Part shown: piece by piece, positions 8,531 to 15,574 of the stretch
Layout: every line of letters begins with the position of its first letter
Numbering within the stretch: position 1 is the first letter of the stretch
NCBI RefSeq assembly: GCF_027925385.1
Contig: NZ_AP027146.1
Location: 16,097-80,096, forward strand
Length of the DNA: 64,000 bases
DNA from: Methylocystis iwaonis
GTDB taxonomy: Bacteria > Pseudomonadota > Alphaproteobacteria > Rhizobiales > Beijerinckiaceae
Direction: 5' to 3'
The notes under the pieces: generated by a model
The model's database searches: none
What the model saw: only the letters and a program-made list of their open reading frames with translations
What the model was told of the DNA's origin: nothing
Made by a program: the position numbers and the translations under genes

Positions 8531-8559
8531 GCTCTATCGAATAATATAGTATAAAGAGC
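8531..8559 (+). promoter_or_regulatory. AT-rich dyad upstream of exported gene (copy e)
   Basis: GCTCT (8531-8535) and AGAGC (8555-8559) bound ATCGAATAATATAGTATAA. The complement contains ATACTATAT, as in copy b. It lies about 58 bp upstream of the gene at 8617. Confidence 0.4.
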
Positions 8560-8616
8560 TTCGGTGCGTTATGCTCCGAGCCAGGCCGTTGCGGGCAAAC
8601 TTTCAGGAGGAGGATC

Positions 8617-9075
8617 ATGTCGCGACCTTTTCTCTCGGGAGAGGGGGCGTTAGCGCCGACTCATTGCATGAGGGTTGGTCGGCGTAAATCGCGCGGCAGG
8701 CTGAACCTTTGGGCGTCTTTATGCATCATTTTGCTCGCTTTCTCGGGCAGAGCGCTTGCCGACGAACGCGACCGTTTGGCGCCGGGGCTTTATGTCGCCG
8801 CGACGGTCGGATGCGACGGCCTTGGCGGCGGCGGCACGGTTGATTTCGACGGCAAGAATTTCTCGCCGCACTACCAGGCATGCCTCAGTCAGGCGCTTGG
8901 GCAAAACGCGCGCTATCGTCAGACCTGCATTGAGGGACAAGGCGCAAACTATCCCACGACGGCGCAAATCCAGGGTGACCCTTCCAAGACGATGAGGGAC
9001 GTGACGATCGCGGTTCTCTCCCGAAACGCCTTCTCCATGAATGGTGTTCGATACGACTATTGCGGGGCAAGATGA
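8617..9075 (+). CDS. Exported small protein, unknown
   Basis: 152 aa from ATG 8617 behind a strong AGGAGGAGG. A long basic N-region precedes a signal peptide (LWASLCIILLAFSGRALADE). The mature domain (about 100 aa) has LAPGLYVAATVGCDGLGGGGTVDFDGKNFS, paired Cys, and ends AFSMNGVRYDYCGAR. No named family comes to mind. It overlaps the lytic transglycosylase gene by 4 nt, so a periplasmic role tied to transfer is plausible. Confidence 0.65.
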   Translation: MSRPFLSGEGALAPTHCMRVGRRKSRGRLNLWASLCIILLAFSGRALADERDRLAPGLYVAATVGCDGLGGGGTVDFDGKNFSPHYQACLSQALGQNARYRQTCIEGQGANYPTTAQIQGDPSKTMRDVTIAVLSRNAFSMNGVRYDYCGAR

Positions 9076-9788
9076 TGCGTCGGGCCGCTTTGCTTCTCGT
9101 GTCGCTCGCCTCTACGCTTGCCTTCGCGAGCGACTGTCCCAACGGCGACAATCTGCTCAAAAACAACACGCCGCTCAGCCAGTTGTGTTCAAAGGGTTTC
9201 GGCCAGTTTAACCCCGGCTCGTTACAGCAGGCGATCGGCAACCAGCCGAACAATGTCGCGATGATCACCGCAGCCGCTGAGCAGCAGGGCGTGCCCGTCG
9301 ATCTCGCGCTGGCGGTTTCCTATCACGAGTCGGAAGGCTTCAACTCCTGCGCCGGATCCGACACCGGCGTCAAAGGTCCGATGCAGCTTACGCAACGGAC
9401 CGGAGATAGCCTCGGCTACAACCGCGACATCAACGAACAGAATATCATGGGCGGCATGAAGCTGCTCAAACAATGCGACAATAAATGTGGCGATACGGCC
9501 TTTTCCTGTCTCTCGGCGTGCTACAACGGCTCGCCGCGGCCTGGAGAACAGGCCGGCTGGGCGAGAGGCGTGCAGAACGCCTACGGGAAGCTCCACAGCG
9601 ATCCTTCGCTTCTGGCCTCCGCCACAAGCAACTGCTCTTCCTCGGGCTCGAATTCGAGCTGTCCCGACGCCGCCGGCGGCGTGGTGGCGTCCTCGGCGAC
9701 GCCGAGCGCCCCGACAACGCTCCCGAGCCTCGGCGCGCCGCCCGCGCTCGCCAGCAGCGACATCGTCGTGGCGCCGACGCAAATCTGA
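9072..9788 (+). CDS. Lytic transglycosylase, SLT type
   Basis: 238 aa from ATG 9072 (overlapping the previous stop). A signal peptide (ALLLVSLASTLAFA) precedes an SLT-like domain: GVPVDLALAVSYHESEGFN with the catalytic Glu in HESEGF, VKGPMQLTQRTGDSLGY, and a late SCLSACYNGSP. The C-terminal 60 residues are Ser/Pro/Ala-rich and low in complexity. It would open peptidoglycan locally for the transfer apparatus. It is a second transglycosylase besides VirB1 at 37558-38280 and is more Cys-rich. Confidence 0.8.
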   Translation: MMRRAALLLVSLASTLAFASDCPNGDNLLKNNTPLSQLCSKGFGQFNPGSLQQAIGNQPNNVAMITAAAEQQGVPVDLALAVSYHESEGFNSCAGSDTGVKGPMQLTQRTGDSLGYNRDINEQNIMGGMKLLKQCDNKCGDTAFSCLSACYNGSPRPGEQAGWARGVQNAYGKLHSDPSLLASATSNCSSSGSNSSCPDAAGGVVASSATPSAPTTLPSLGAPPALASSDIVVAPTQI

Positions 9789-10072
9789 GCGGCGCATTTG
9801 GCGGCGCAGTCTCAATCCGCGCCGTTGCCCAAAGAGGCGCCGGGTTGGCACGCGTTTGGCGTGTTATTGTCCTATTTTAGCAGATGCCTCACCGACATGG
9901 TTCCGCGGATTTACGGCCTTTGACATAGCCGCGTTCAATCGGAGTCACCGCCTCAGGCGGGAACAAATTTCGAATTTTCGCTGATTTTTTGCGCAGCTCG
10001 TCCATCAACGCGCGTCTGCGCGCGACCATCCTTTCCCGGCGAGCGAGCTGCCGGGTGGCCTTTCTGATTCTA

Positions 10073-10084
10073 CTAAACTATAAA
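10073..10084 (+). promoter_or_regulatory. CTAAACTATAAA motif upstream of orphan repC (copy f)
   Basis: This 12-mer is identical to the one at 14235-14246. It lies left of the predicted antisense RNA, in the 524-bp leader (9789-10312) of orphan repC, and could belong to the promoter that reads into repC. Confidence 0.4.
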
Positions 10085-10121
10085 CTGTGCTTCCCAGAGT
10101 CGCATGGAGGGAAGCAGGCCC

Positions 10122-10211
10122 CAAAAAGGAAAAGCCCGGCGCGAAGGCCGGACCTCTCGAATAGCTGGCTAGAAGGGACGGCAACCCCTTCACACCCGAA
10201 CACCAACCGTG
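10122..10211 (-). ncRNA. Predicted counter-transcribed RNA of orphan repC
   Basis: On the complement there is a -35 TTGCGT (10240-10245), a 16-nt spacer and a -10 TAGAAT (10218-10223). About 90 nt later comes a terminator: GTCCGGC pairs with GCCGGGC around CTTCGC, followed by TTTTCCTTTTT. On the plus strand AAAAGCCCG (10130-10138) can pair with CGGGCTTTT (10225-10233), and CCCGAACAC...GTGTTCGGG (10195-10217) forms a second hairpin. Such alternative folds are expected of a ctRNA-controlled repC leader. The RNA itself is inferred. Confidence 0.5.
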
Positions 10212-10312
10212 TTCGGGATTCTAGCGGGCTTTTCTCATTACGCAAGAGGTTTGCGCGTTTCGCGCCACGGAAATTCTTTGCCTGCTTTCCGCTTAAACGC
10301 GGAGAGCAAAGG

Positions 10313-11563
10313 ATGACCCATGCCCAATCGAACGCAACGGGCCGCCGCCGCGATTCCGCGACGAGCTGGCGCGTTGGCAAGCTTTTTGACGCGCCGCTCT
10401 TCGCCGTCTCGCGTAAGGAACTTCTAAAAGCCGCGCGGGACGCCGTGCGTGCGCTTGCGCTCGACCGCAGCGAACGTCAGCTGATCGAGTGCCTCGCGGT
10501 TTGCTTCGGCGAACAGCAGCTGGCGCATGGTCTGCTCTGCTGGCCGTCGAACACGCAGATCGAGAAGAAGACCGGCATGAGCGAGCGCACGATCCGTCGG
10601 ACGATCGTAAAGCTTCGCGAGCGCGGTGTGATCGTGATGCGCGACAGCGCCAATGGGAAGCGCTTTCCAATTTCCAACGCCAAGGGCGAGCTCGTCGACG
10701 CGAGAGGCTTCGATCTGACGCCGCTGCACGCGCGCGCCGCGGAATTCGCTGAGCGCGCTCGCGCCCTTGATATTGAAGATCGCGTGCGCCGGCAGCTGCG
10801 CGACGACCTCACGGCCGCCCGCAACGCCTTGCTCGATCTGTGTGCCGAGGATCCGTCCGGCGCCTATGCGGAAATTCTGGCGCGCGCGAAGGTCGTGTCG
10901 CGGCCCTCGAAAGCCGCCGCGCCAGAGGAATACGCCACGGCGATCGAAGCCTATGTCGAGTTAGCCGAGGAATCTCGCGCGGTCCGCTATCGGGTCGATC
11001 CTTCGGCTGAGTCGCCCGGCTCTGCCGGCCATGCGGGCCGTCACTCAGAGCAAAAATCCAAACCCTCTACCGAAGATTGCAACGCCCCTCGCCACCGCTC
11101 CCCACCGCCATCCGACCAGCCCGACTATTCCAGCAATGACGCTTTTCGAGAAAGGAAGGGGGGCGACGTTCGGCGAAACGAACGGACGACGCTGGGGACG
11201 GCGGACCGAGCGATCCCCAAGGACCTCGCCCTCTGGCTCGCCGCCTGCCCCGAGCTCGGGGAGTGGGGAACAGTCACGACGATCGAGCGCGCGGCGACCC
11301 TGGGCGCTCAATTCATTCGGGCCTGCGGGCTCGCCCGGCACGCTTTTGACGCAGCCTCTACACGGCTCGGCGCCGTCAACGCCGGCCTACTTGGTCTCTT
11401 TGTCGTTCAGCGACATGCCGATGGGGAGCAGCGCGGCGGCACGCCGATACGCTCTCCGGGAGGGCTATTCGTCATGCTCGCCCGCGAGATCGAGCGTGGC
11501 CGCCATCCACTCGAGAAGGAGTTGATCGCGATGCAGCGCCGGCGCGGGCGCAATTGGCGCTGA
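10313..11563 (+). CDS. repC: RepC-family plasmid replication initiator (orphan copy)
   Basis: 416 aa from ATG 10313 behind GGAGAGCAAAGG. A longer reading from 9989 runs through the ctRNA region and is rejected. The N-terminal half is a winged-helix DNA-binding domain (PSNTQIEKKTGMSERTIRRTIVKLRERGVIVMRDSANGKRFP, then GFDLTPL), matching the same region of the repABC repC at 52069 (RRDSPNGKRF, GFDLTPL). A Pro/Ser-rich linker is followed by the C-terminal domain LAACPELGEWG...RSPGGLFVML. There is no repAB beside it, so it is either a second replicon or a relic of a merged plasmid. In this family the origin often lies within repC. Confidence 0.85.
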   Translation: MTHAQSNATGRRRDSATSWRVGKLFDAPLFAVSRKELLKAARDAVRALALDRSERQLIECLAVCFGEQQLAHGLLCWPSNTQIEKKTGMSERTIRRTIVKLRERGVIVMRDSANGKRFPISNAKGELVDARGFDLTPLHARAAEFAERARALDIEDRVRRQLRDDLTAARNALLDLCAEDPSGAYAEILARAKVVSRPSKAAAPEEYATAIEAYVELAEESRAVRYRVDPSAESPGSAGHAGRHSEQKSKPSTEDCNAPRHRSPPPSDQPDYSSNDAFRERKGGDVRRNERTTLGTADRAIPKDLALWLAACPELGEWGTVTTIERAATLGAQFIRACGLARHAFDAASTRLGAVNAGLLGLFVVQRHADGEQRGGTPIRSPGGLFVMLAREIERGRHPLEKELIAMQRRRGRNWR

Positions 11564-12212
11564 CGCCTACGTGAGGGATCATCCCGCCCAACGTGCGGCC
11601 TTCTCGGGAGCGGTCAGCCGTTTGGTCTGTCCTGTTCTGGGTCGACTCTATGCGGGTGCCCGTGACGACCTCATGGGAGGCCGAACCCGAGATCGCCATC
11701 GGGCGTTTTGAGCCGTGCTTCGGCGATGCCCCGCGCGGTAGGGATCGTTGGCTGGATCGATCGGAGCTCACACTGATACGAAGGTCGAAACACGAAGGTG
11801 AACCGTTCCATCAGCGTCCAGCCAATGTCGAGCTTCGATCTTGGCCGTTTCAGGCGCCATCGACGCAGTCATATCGAAGGTCCTCGCCGAGGCGGCTCGC
11901 GAGAACTGGCGACAACGTCGAACGCTTTCTCCCTAAACCTCCAAGACGCCTCCCCTTTCGCTTAAGTCATTGACGCATACGTTCGGCGGGCCGTGGCGTC
12001 GGCCACTGGCGTCGAAAATTTTCCCCTTGCCGCCTGCGTTGGCAATTCCTCGCGCTCGCGCGCAAGCGCCCTCAAAATTTCCGTCGCCGGGCGTGGCGCG
12101 GCGCTTCGCTGGCCCCTCGCCTCCGGCTCGGGCTCTGCCAGGCCCTGTGCCGCCCGTCTGGCGCGACATAAGCGAAGGGGATGGCTCCTTCGCGGATAAA
12201 AGGAGAAAGACG
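11564..12212. other. 649-bp gap without a convincing gene
   Basis: No frame here has plausible composition or a ribosome binding site. The right half (from about 12010) is GC-rich leader sequence (GCGGCGCTTCGCTGGCCC type) that resembles the leader of the DUF2493 gene at 1740-1860. Both run into A-rich ribosome binding sites, so they may be related 5-prime untranslated regions. Confidence 0.5.
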
Positions 12213-12548
12213 ATGTTCGACTTCGCCCGCTTCCACATCCTCGGCCGCGTCGGCAAGATCAAGACCTTCGAGAAAAACATCCGCGTGTCAATCGCCGCCA
12301 ACGCCTCCTACAAAAAGGACGGCCAATGGGTGGACGAGACCGACTGGAACAAGATCGTGATTTTCGACAAGAACACGCGTCAATATGTGACCGAAAACGT
12401 CGAATCCGGCGACTACGTCCGCGCGCAGGGCCGCCTGCGCCAGAACAGCTTCAAGCGCGACGGCGAGACGGTCTATGTTGTCGAACTCATCTGCGACGAG
12501 TTCAGTCGCGCCCCGAAAAAGAAGGCCGCCGACTCCGCTGCGGCCTAA
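12213..12548 (+). CDS. Second single-stranded DNA-binding protein
   Basis: 111 aa from ATG 12213 behind AGGAGA. The OB-fold pattern is clear: ILGRVGKIKTFEKNIRVSIAANASYKKDGQWVDETDWNKIVIF, then VESGDYVRAQGRLRQNSFKRDGETVYVVELICDEF. A short basic/Ala tail follows instead of the acidic tail of housekeeping SSB. It differs clearly from the SSB at 3006. It is convergent with the tra-like genes to the right. It probably coats transferred single strands. Confidence 0.85.
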   Translation: MFDFARFHILGRVGKIKTFEKNIRVSIAANASYKKDGQWVDETDWNKIVIFDKNTRQYVTENVESGDYVRAQGRLRQNSFKRDGETVYVVELICDEFSRAPKKKAADSAAA

Positions 12549-12555
12549 ACCGCAA

Positions 12556-12578
12556 GGGCCGCTCCTCTGGGGCGGCCC
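12556..12578. terminator. Hairpin between convergent genes
   Basis: GGGCCGC (12556-12562) pairs perfectly with GCGGCCC (12572-12578) between the convergent ssb and traM-position genes. There is no long T-run, so its efficiency is uncertain. Confidence 0.4.
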
Positions 12579-12586
12579 AATTGCCT

Positions 12587-13399
12587 TCACAAATCCAGGA
12601 GCCATCTCACCGAGCGGCTGCGCCGGAATTCCACCAAAAATCTCCTCAACAAGGCGCCTGCCGCCAGACCCAGCGTCGCCCAGACGGCGGCAGGCAGGCC
12701 GGCGACCCAACCCATGACGGAGAGCCCCCGTCCTGCGGCGTTCGCCGGCGCGCCGGGTGGCGCATCAAGCCACAGCGGCGGCGCGCAAGCGCGGGCGCCT
12801 TGAACCACATAGACGCCTTTACCGCCGTCACAGTTGTCGCGAAGCGTCTTCGTCAGATCGCCATTGGCCCGCATCAAGTCGAGCCAGCTGTCGGCGTCTG
12901 CGCGGGCGGCGAGGGCCTCTGCCCCCTGTCGGAGTTGCGCTTGGTCCGTGCGACCCGCGGCATATCCCAATCCACCGCCGAGGGCCGCCGCAAGACAGAG
13001 CGCCGCGATCTGGAAAAACCGCGCCTGCCCCTCCTCGCGGCTGGAAAGCTCTCGCAACGCATTCGTCGCCGCTTGGCGAACGTCGCCCTTGGTCCCTTCG
13101 ACCATTCTCGCGATCTGGCCCGCGACATTTTCTCGCGCGGCCGCGACAGCAGCGTCGGTCAACGGCTTGACCGCTTCCTTCGCCGCGTCCTGAACCCCTT
13201 GCGGAAAGCTGTAAATCGCCGCCGGGATGTCGATCGCAGCCTTCTCCAGGATCCCGGCGACGGCGAGAAACACGACGGTGGGATCATCCGGGGAAAGCTG
13301 CAGATCGCCGATCCGCCGCCACATGGTTTCGCGGATCGCGGGATCGACGCCAAGCACGTCCGCGGCCCTCTCAAAACGGGATTTGGCGCCCGCATCCAT
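12587..13399 (-). CDS. Membrane-associated protein in traM position
   Basis: 270 aa. The N-terminal part is helical (VDPAIRETMWRRIGDLQLSPDDPTVVFLAVAGILE). A hydrophobic segment lies at about 130-148 and a second at about 230-248, with a conserved-looking DNCDGGKGVYVVQGARAC between them, so it is probably an inner-membrane protein with a periplasmic loop. It starts inside the previous stop (TGATG overlap with the ParA-like gene), so it is tightly coupled. I do not recognise the family with certainty. Position and coupling match traM of the IncP traK-traL-traM operon; sequence alone does not prove it. Confidence 0.6.
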   Translation of the reverse strand: MDAGAKSRFERAADVLGVDPAIRETMWRRIGDLQLSPDDPTVVFLAVAGILEKAAIDIPAAIYSFPQGVQDAAKEAVKPLTDAAVAAARENVAGQIARMVEGTKGDVRQAATNALRELSSREEGQARFFQIAALCLAAALGGGLGYAAGRTDQAQLRQGAEALAARADADSWLDLMRANGDLTKTLRDNCDGGKGVYVVQGARACAPPLWLDAPPGAPANAAGRGLSVMGWVAGLPAAVWATLGLAAGALLRRFLVEFRRSRSVRWLLDL

Positions 13400-14208
13400 C
13401 AGGCGCCTGAGAGGCCGAGCAGAGGCAAGGCTGGAGCGATCATCGCCACGAAGTCGCGTTGGAACTTGGCGACATGCGCTTGTTCCGTGATCGTCAGCAA
13501 CCCAACGGCCTGCGCCTGCGAGAAGCGAATGTTTTCGGCGTCCAATTTCGCGAAGGTGCCGCTCTGCAGCGAGGGGAACTCGATTTCGAGCCCGCCTTCT
13601 TGCAGCAGGCGCCGGCGTGTGCCGCCGCCTTTGCTCTCGCCCTTAGCGTCCCGGAAGCCGTACCAGAAGGGAAAGTCGCCTGGCGGCTTGCCGTGCTTCA
13701 GATTGACGACGGCGACATGGTCGACGCTCGCGCCGGTCAAGTCGAGCCAGCGCGCGACGGACTGCGTGGAGCCGATGTCGGGCGAGATCACGTGGAACAC
13801 GGTCAGCCGACACCCATGCGTCGCGAAGGCGTCGAGCAGGCCGGAGAGCCCCTCGCCGTCGTCGACGATCTTCGTCAGATCGGCGAGTAGTCCGCCGGCG
13901 AGATCGTGGATGTAAAGCGGATCGTTCGAGGCGATCGAGTCAAGCAGAATGTTGCGCTCGTTGTCGCTGCGGCCATTGTAGAAGCCGATTCCGACCGCGG
14001 GATCCTGGGTCTTGGACAGGGACCCTTCAGTCTCTCGCGTCCCAAGCACGCGGATGGTTGCGCCGATCGAGCCATCCGCGTCGAAGGCAAGGACGCGCTC
14101 TCCCTGCGTCCGCAGCCAGTCCACCAAAGCGCGGGTGAATACGGACTTGCCAACGCCGCCTTTTTCGTTGGCGATCAACGCCACCCGCCGCTTGCCGTCC
14201 GACGCCAT
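13399..14208 (-). CDS. ParA/MinD-like ATPase, TraL/StbB-type position
   Basis: 269 aa from ATG 14208 with GGAG upstream. A deviant Walker A (EKGGVGKS, Lys16 and Lys21) opens a MinD/ParA fold, followed by ERVLAFDADGSIGATIR and VVNLKHGK. It lacks the DNA-binding N-terminus of partition ParA. In IncP plasmids TraL, and in R388 StbB, such ATPases sit beside oriT and affect transfer or plasmid positioning. It is coupled to the downstream membrane gene and preceded by motif copy g. It is unlikely to be the partition ATPase, because repA (49626) fills that role. Confidence 0.75.
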   Translation of the reverse strand: MASDGKRRVALIANEKGGVGKSVFTRALVDWLRTQGERVLAFDADGSIGATIRVLGTRETEGSLSKTQDPAVGIGFYNGRSDNERNILLDSIASNDPLYIHDLAGGLLADLTKIVDDGEGLSGLLDAFATHGCRLTVFHVISPDIGSTQSVARWLDLTGASVDHVAVVNLKHGKPPGDFPFWYGFRDAKGESKGGGTRRRLLQEGGLEIEFPSLQSGTFAKLDAENIRFSQAQAVGLLTITEQAHVAKFQRDFVAMIAPALPLLGLSGA

Positions 14209-14234
14209 TCGTCATCTCCAGAGCTACTATTCTC

Positions 14235-14246
14235 CTAAACTATAAA
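14235..14246 (-). promoter_or_regulatory. CTAAACTATAAA motif upstream of the ParA-like gene (copy g)
   Basis: The plus-strand 12-mer is identical to copy f. It lies 27 bp upstream of the leftward ParA-like ATPase start, where it may act as an internal promoter or operator. Confidence 0.4.
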
Positions 14247-14300
14247 GAATAATCCTCCGAGCGCCTACCCCATCCGAGGCCGAGGCCTGCCGCTTTCCAC

Positions 14301-14834
14301 TCAAACGTCTTCGTTGAAGCGGTGGCCGAGCACCTCAGCGGCCGTCTTTCCCGTTTGTCTCAGTGGTTTTACGACCGCCTGTGAAATCGGCGCCGGAGCG
14401 TCCTGCGTGCGCGACATCGCCGGCGGCGCCACGGGCGTATCAACGCATTGCTCCGCGGTCGCCTCCGGCCTCGTCGCGTCTGCTTCGCGGCTGTTTTCCG
14501 CCTTTGTTGTCTGCGCATGGCTGAAGATATCGGGGCTATGTGCATTTGATGCGCGCGCGGCTTTGCCCCTTCCCCCCGATGCTTGCTGCGCCTTCGCGCG
14601 TTGCGCTTGTCGTACATATTGGCGAAACGTATGCAGGCTCATGTGGACTCCGTTTCGCGCGAATATCGCGACGATATCGCTGTCCGTATGCCCCCTCTGT
14701 CGGCAGGATGTGACGTCATCTATCGCATCTTCGATCGCCTGCCTGAGGCTTTTTGCGCCACGGGGTTTTGCAGGCGCCTCCCGCAAATCGGCGAGGGCTT
14801 GCGCCCAGTTCGCGTCGGTGTGTTTCTGCGTCAT
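14301..14834 (-). CDS. oriT-proximal DNA-binding protein, TraK-like position
   Basis: 177 aa from ATG 14834 (AGAGGA upstream; a GTG 39 nt earlier is possible). The first 90 residues contain AIEDAIDDVTSCRQRGHTDSDIVAIFARNGVHMSLHTFRQYVRQAQR, a small helical domain like those of TraK/KfrA-type plasmid DNA-binding proteins. The rest is low-complexity Ala/Thr/Pro. It is transcribed away from the relaxase with the presumed oriT between them, as traK is in RK2. The TraK name is by analogy. Confidence 0.55.
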   Translation of the reverse strand: MTQKHTDANWAQALADLREAPAKPRGAKSLRQAIEDAIDDVTSCRQRGHTDSDIVAIFARNGVHMSLHTFRQYVRQAQRAKAQQASGGRGKAARASNAHSPDIFSHAQTTKAENSREADATRPEATAEQCVDTPVAPPAMSRTQDAPAPISQAVVKPLRQTGKTAAEVLGHRFNEDV

Positions 14835-15154
14835 GCGCGCGAATCCTCTGTGACATTGTGCTCGGACATTCACGAGACGTATCGACGCATTGTCGTGATG
14901 CGTGCGCGATACGTCCTCCGATACCTTTCAGGTACGCACCGGCGCATCCATCAATATGCTAAAGTGTAAAGTGAGACAATGCACATAAGGAGATGAGACG
15001 CGTTGGCGAGACAAAATTGCGATAGAGTGCTGATAAAGAGAGGGTTAGCAGGCGTTTTGGTTGTTTCCTAGTTTGACAAGATACCGGTTTGTTGAGTATC
15101 GTATAAAATATAGAAGAAGCCAAGCGCCCGCTCTCCTCGCCGCTCAGGATCGCC
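14835..15154. other. Candidate origin of transfer (oriT) and divergent promoters
   Basis: A 320-bp gap between the leftward tra-like genes and the rightward MobC-relaxase operon, with no gene. It holds a nested inverted repeat at 14877-14914 (ACGTATCG and CGATACGT outside, ACGCAT and ATGCGT inside), a short dyad TACCT-TTC-AGGTA at 14922-14934, motif copy h (TATGCTAAAGTGTAAA, 14955-14970), and a TTGACA (15073-15078) followed 18 nt later by TATCGTATAAAATA. The complement of 15145-15150 reads ATCCTG, the core of the MOBP nic consensus, but it overlaps the mobC start region and is weak evidence. Confidence 0.5.
14877..14914. repeat. Nested inverted repeat in the oriT-like gap
   Basis: The outer arms ACGTATCG/CGATACGT and inner arms ACGCAT/ATGCGT stack into a 14-bp stem with a 7-nt loop and a 3-nt bulge. 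It is 42 bp from the TraK-like start and is a plausible relaxosome or repressor site. Confidence 0.6.
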
Positions 15155-15574
15155 GTGCCCCGACCGCGCAAGCCCGACATCGCCAAGCATCGCGTCCAGG
15201 CGGACTTTTCGCCGGAGGATTTCGCGCGGCTCGAGCAGGCCTGCGCGATTTTCGGGCTGGGTAAGTCCGATCTGCTGCGCCGGCTTGTGCGCGCGTCGAT
15301 CGACCTAGGCCCCGCGCTCAGCGTCGAGAACGGCAAGGCGCTCGCGGCGACGGCGCGGGAGCTGCGCGCCTGCGGGCGAAATATCGCGCAGATCGTCAAG
15401 GGCATTAATCTCGGCTATGCGCCGCAGCTTGCCGAGGACAAGGAGCTTTTCGTCGCCACCCACCGGGCGCTCTCCGAGATCAGCGCGCTCGTCCATGAGA
15501 TGACCGTCGCCTATGGCGCGCGGCTACGTCGCGCCGCAGGCTTAAAGCCGCTTCCCGGGACGGAGGCGTCATGA
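15155..15574 (+). CDS. mobC: Relaxosome accessory protein MobC
   Basis: 139 aa from GTG 15155, with no strong ribosome binding site. The N-terminal ribbon-helix-helix-like segment (RVQADFSPEDFARLEQACAIFGLGKSDLLRRLVRASI) is followed by ARELRACGRNIAQIVKGINLGYAP, the classic MobC NIxQIxxxxN-type signature. It would bind oriT and help the relaxase open the strand. Its stop overlaps the relaxase ATG (ATGA at 15571-15574). Confidence 0.85.
   Translation: MPRPRKPDIAKHRVQADFSPEDFARLEQACAIFGLGKSDLLRRLVRASIDLGPALSVENGKALAATARELRACGRNIAQIVKGINLGYAPQLAEDKELFVATHRALSEISALVHEMTVAYGARLRRAAGLKPLPGTEAS

Noticed and set aside
9989..10312. N-terminal extension of orphan repC
   Set aside because: It would translate the predicted ctRNA and its hairpins; ATG 10313 has the ribosome binding site and fits the family start.
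12326..13915. 529-codon plus-strand frame over ssb end and the tra-like genes
   Set aside because: It crosses three gene boundaries and is antisense to the ParA-like ATPase, which has clear motifs.
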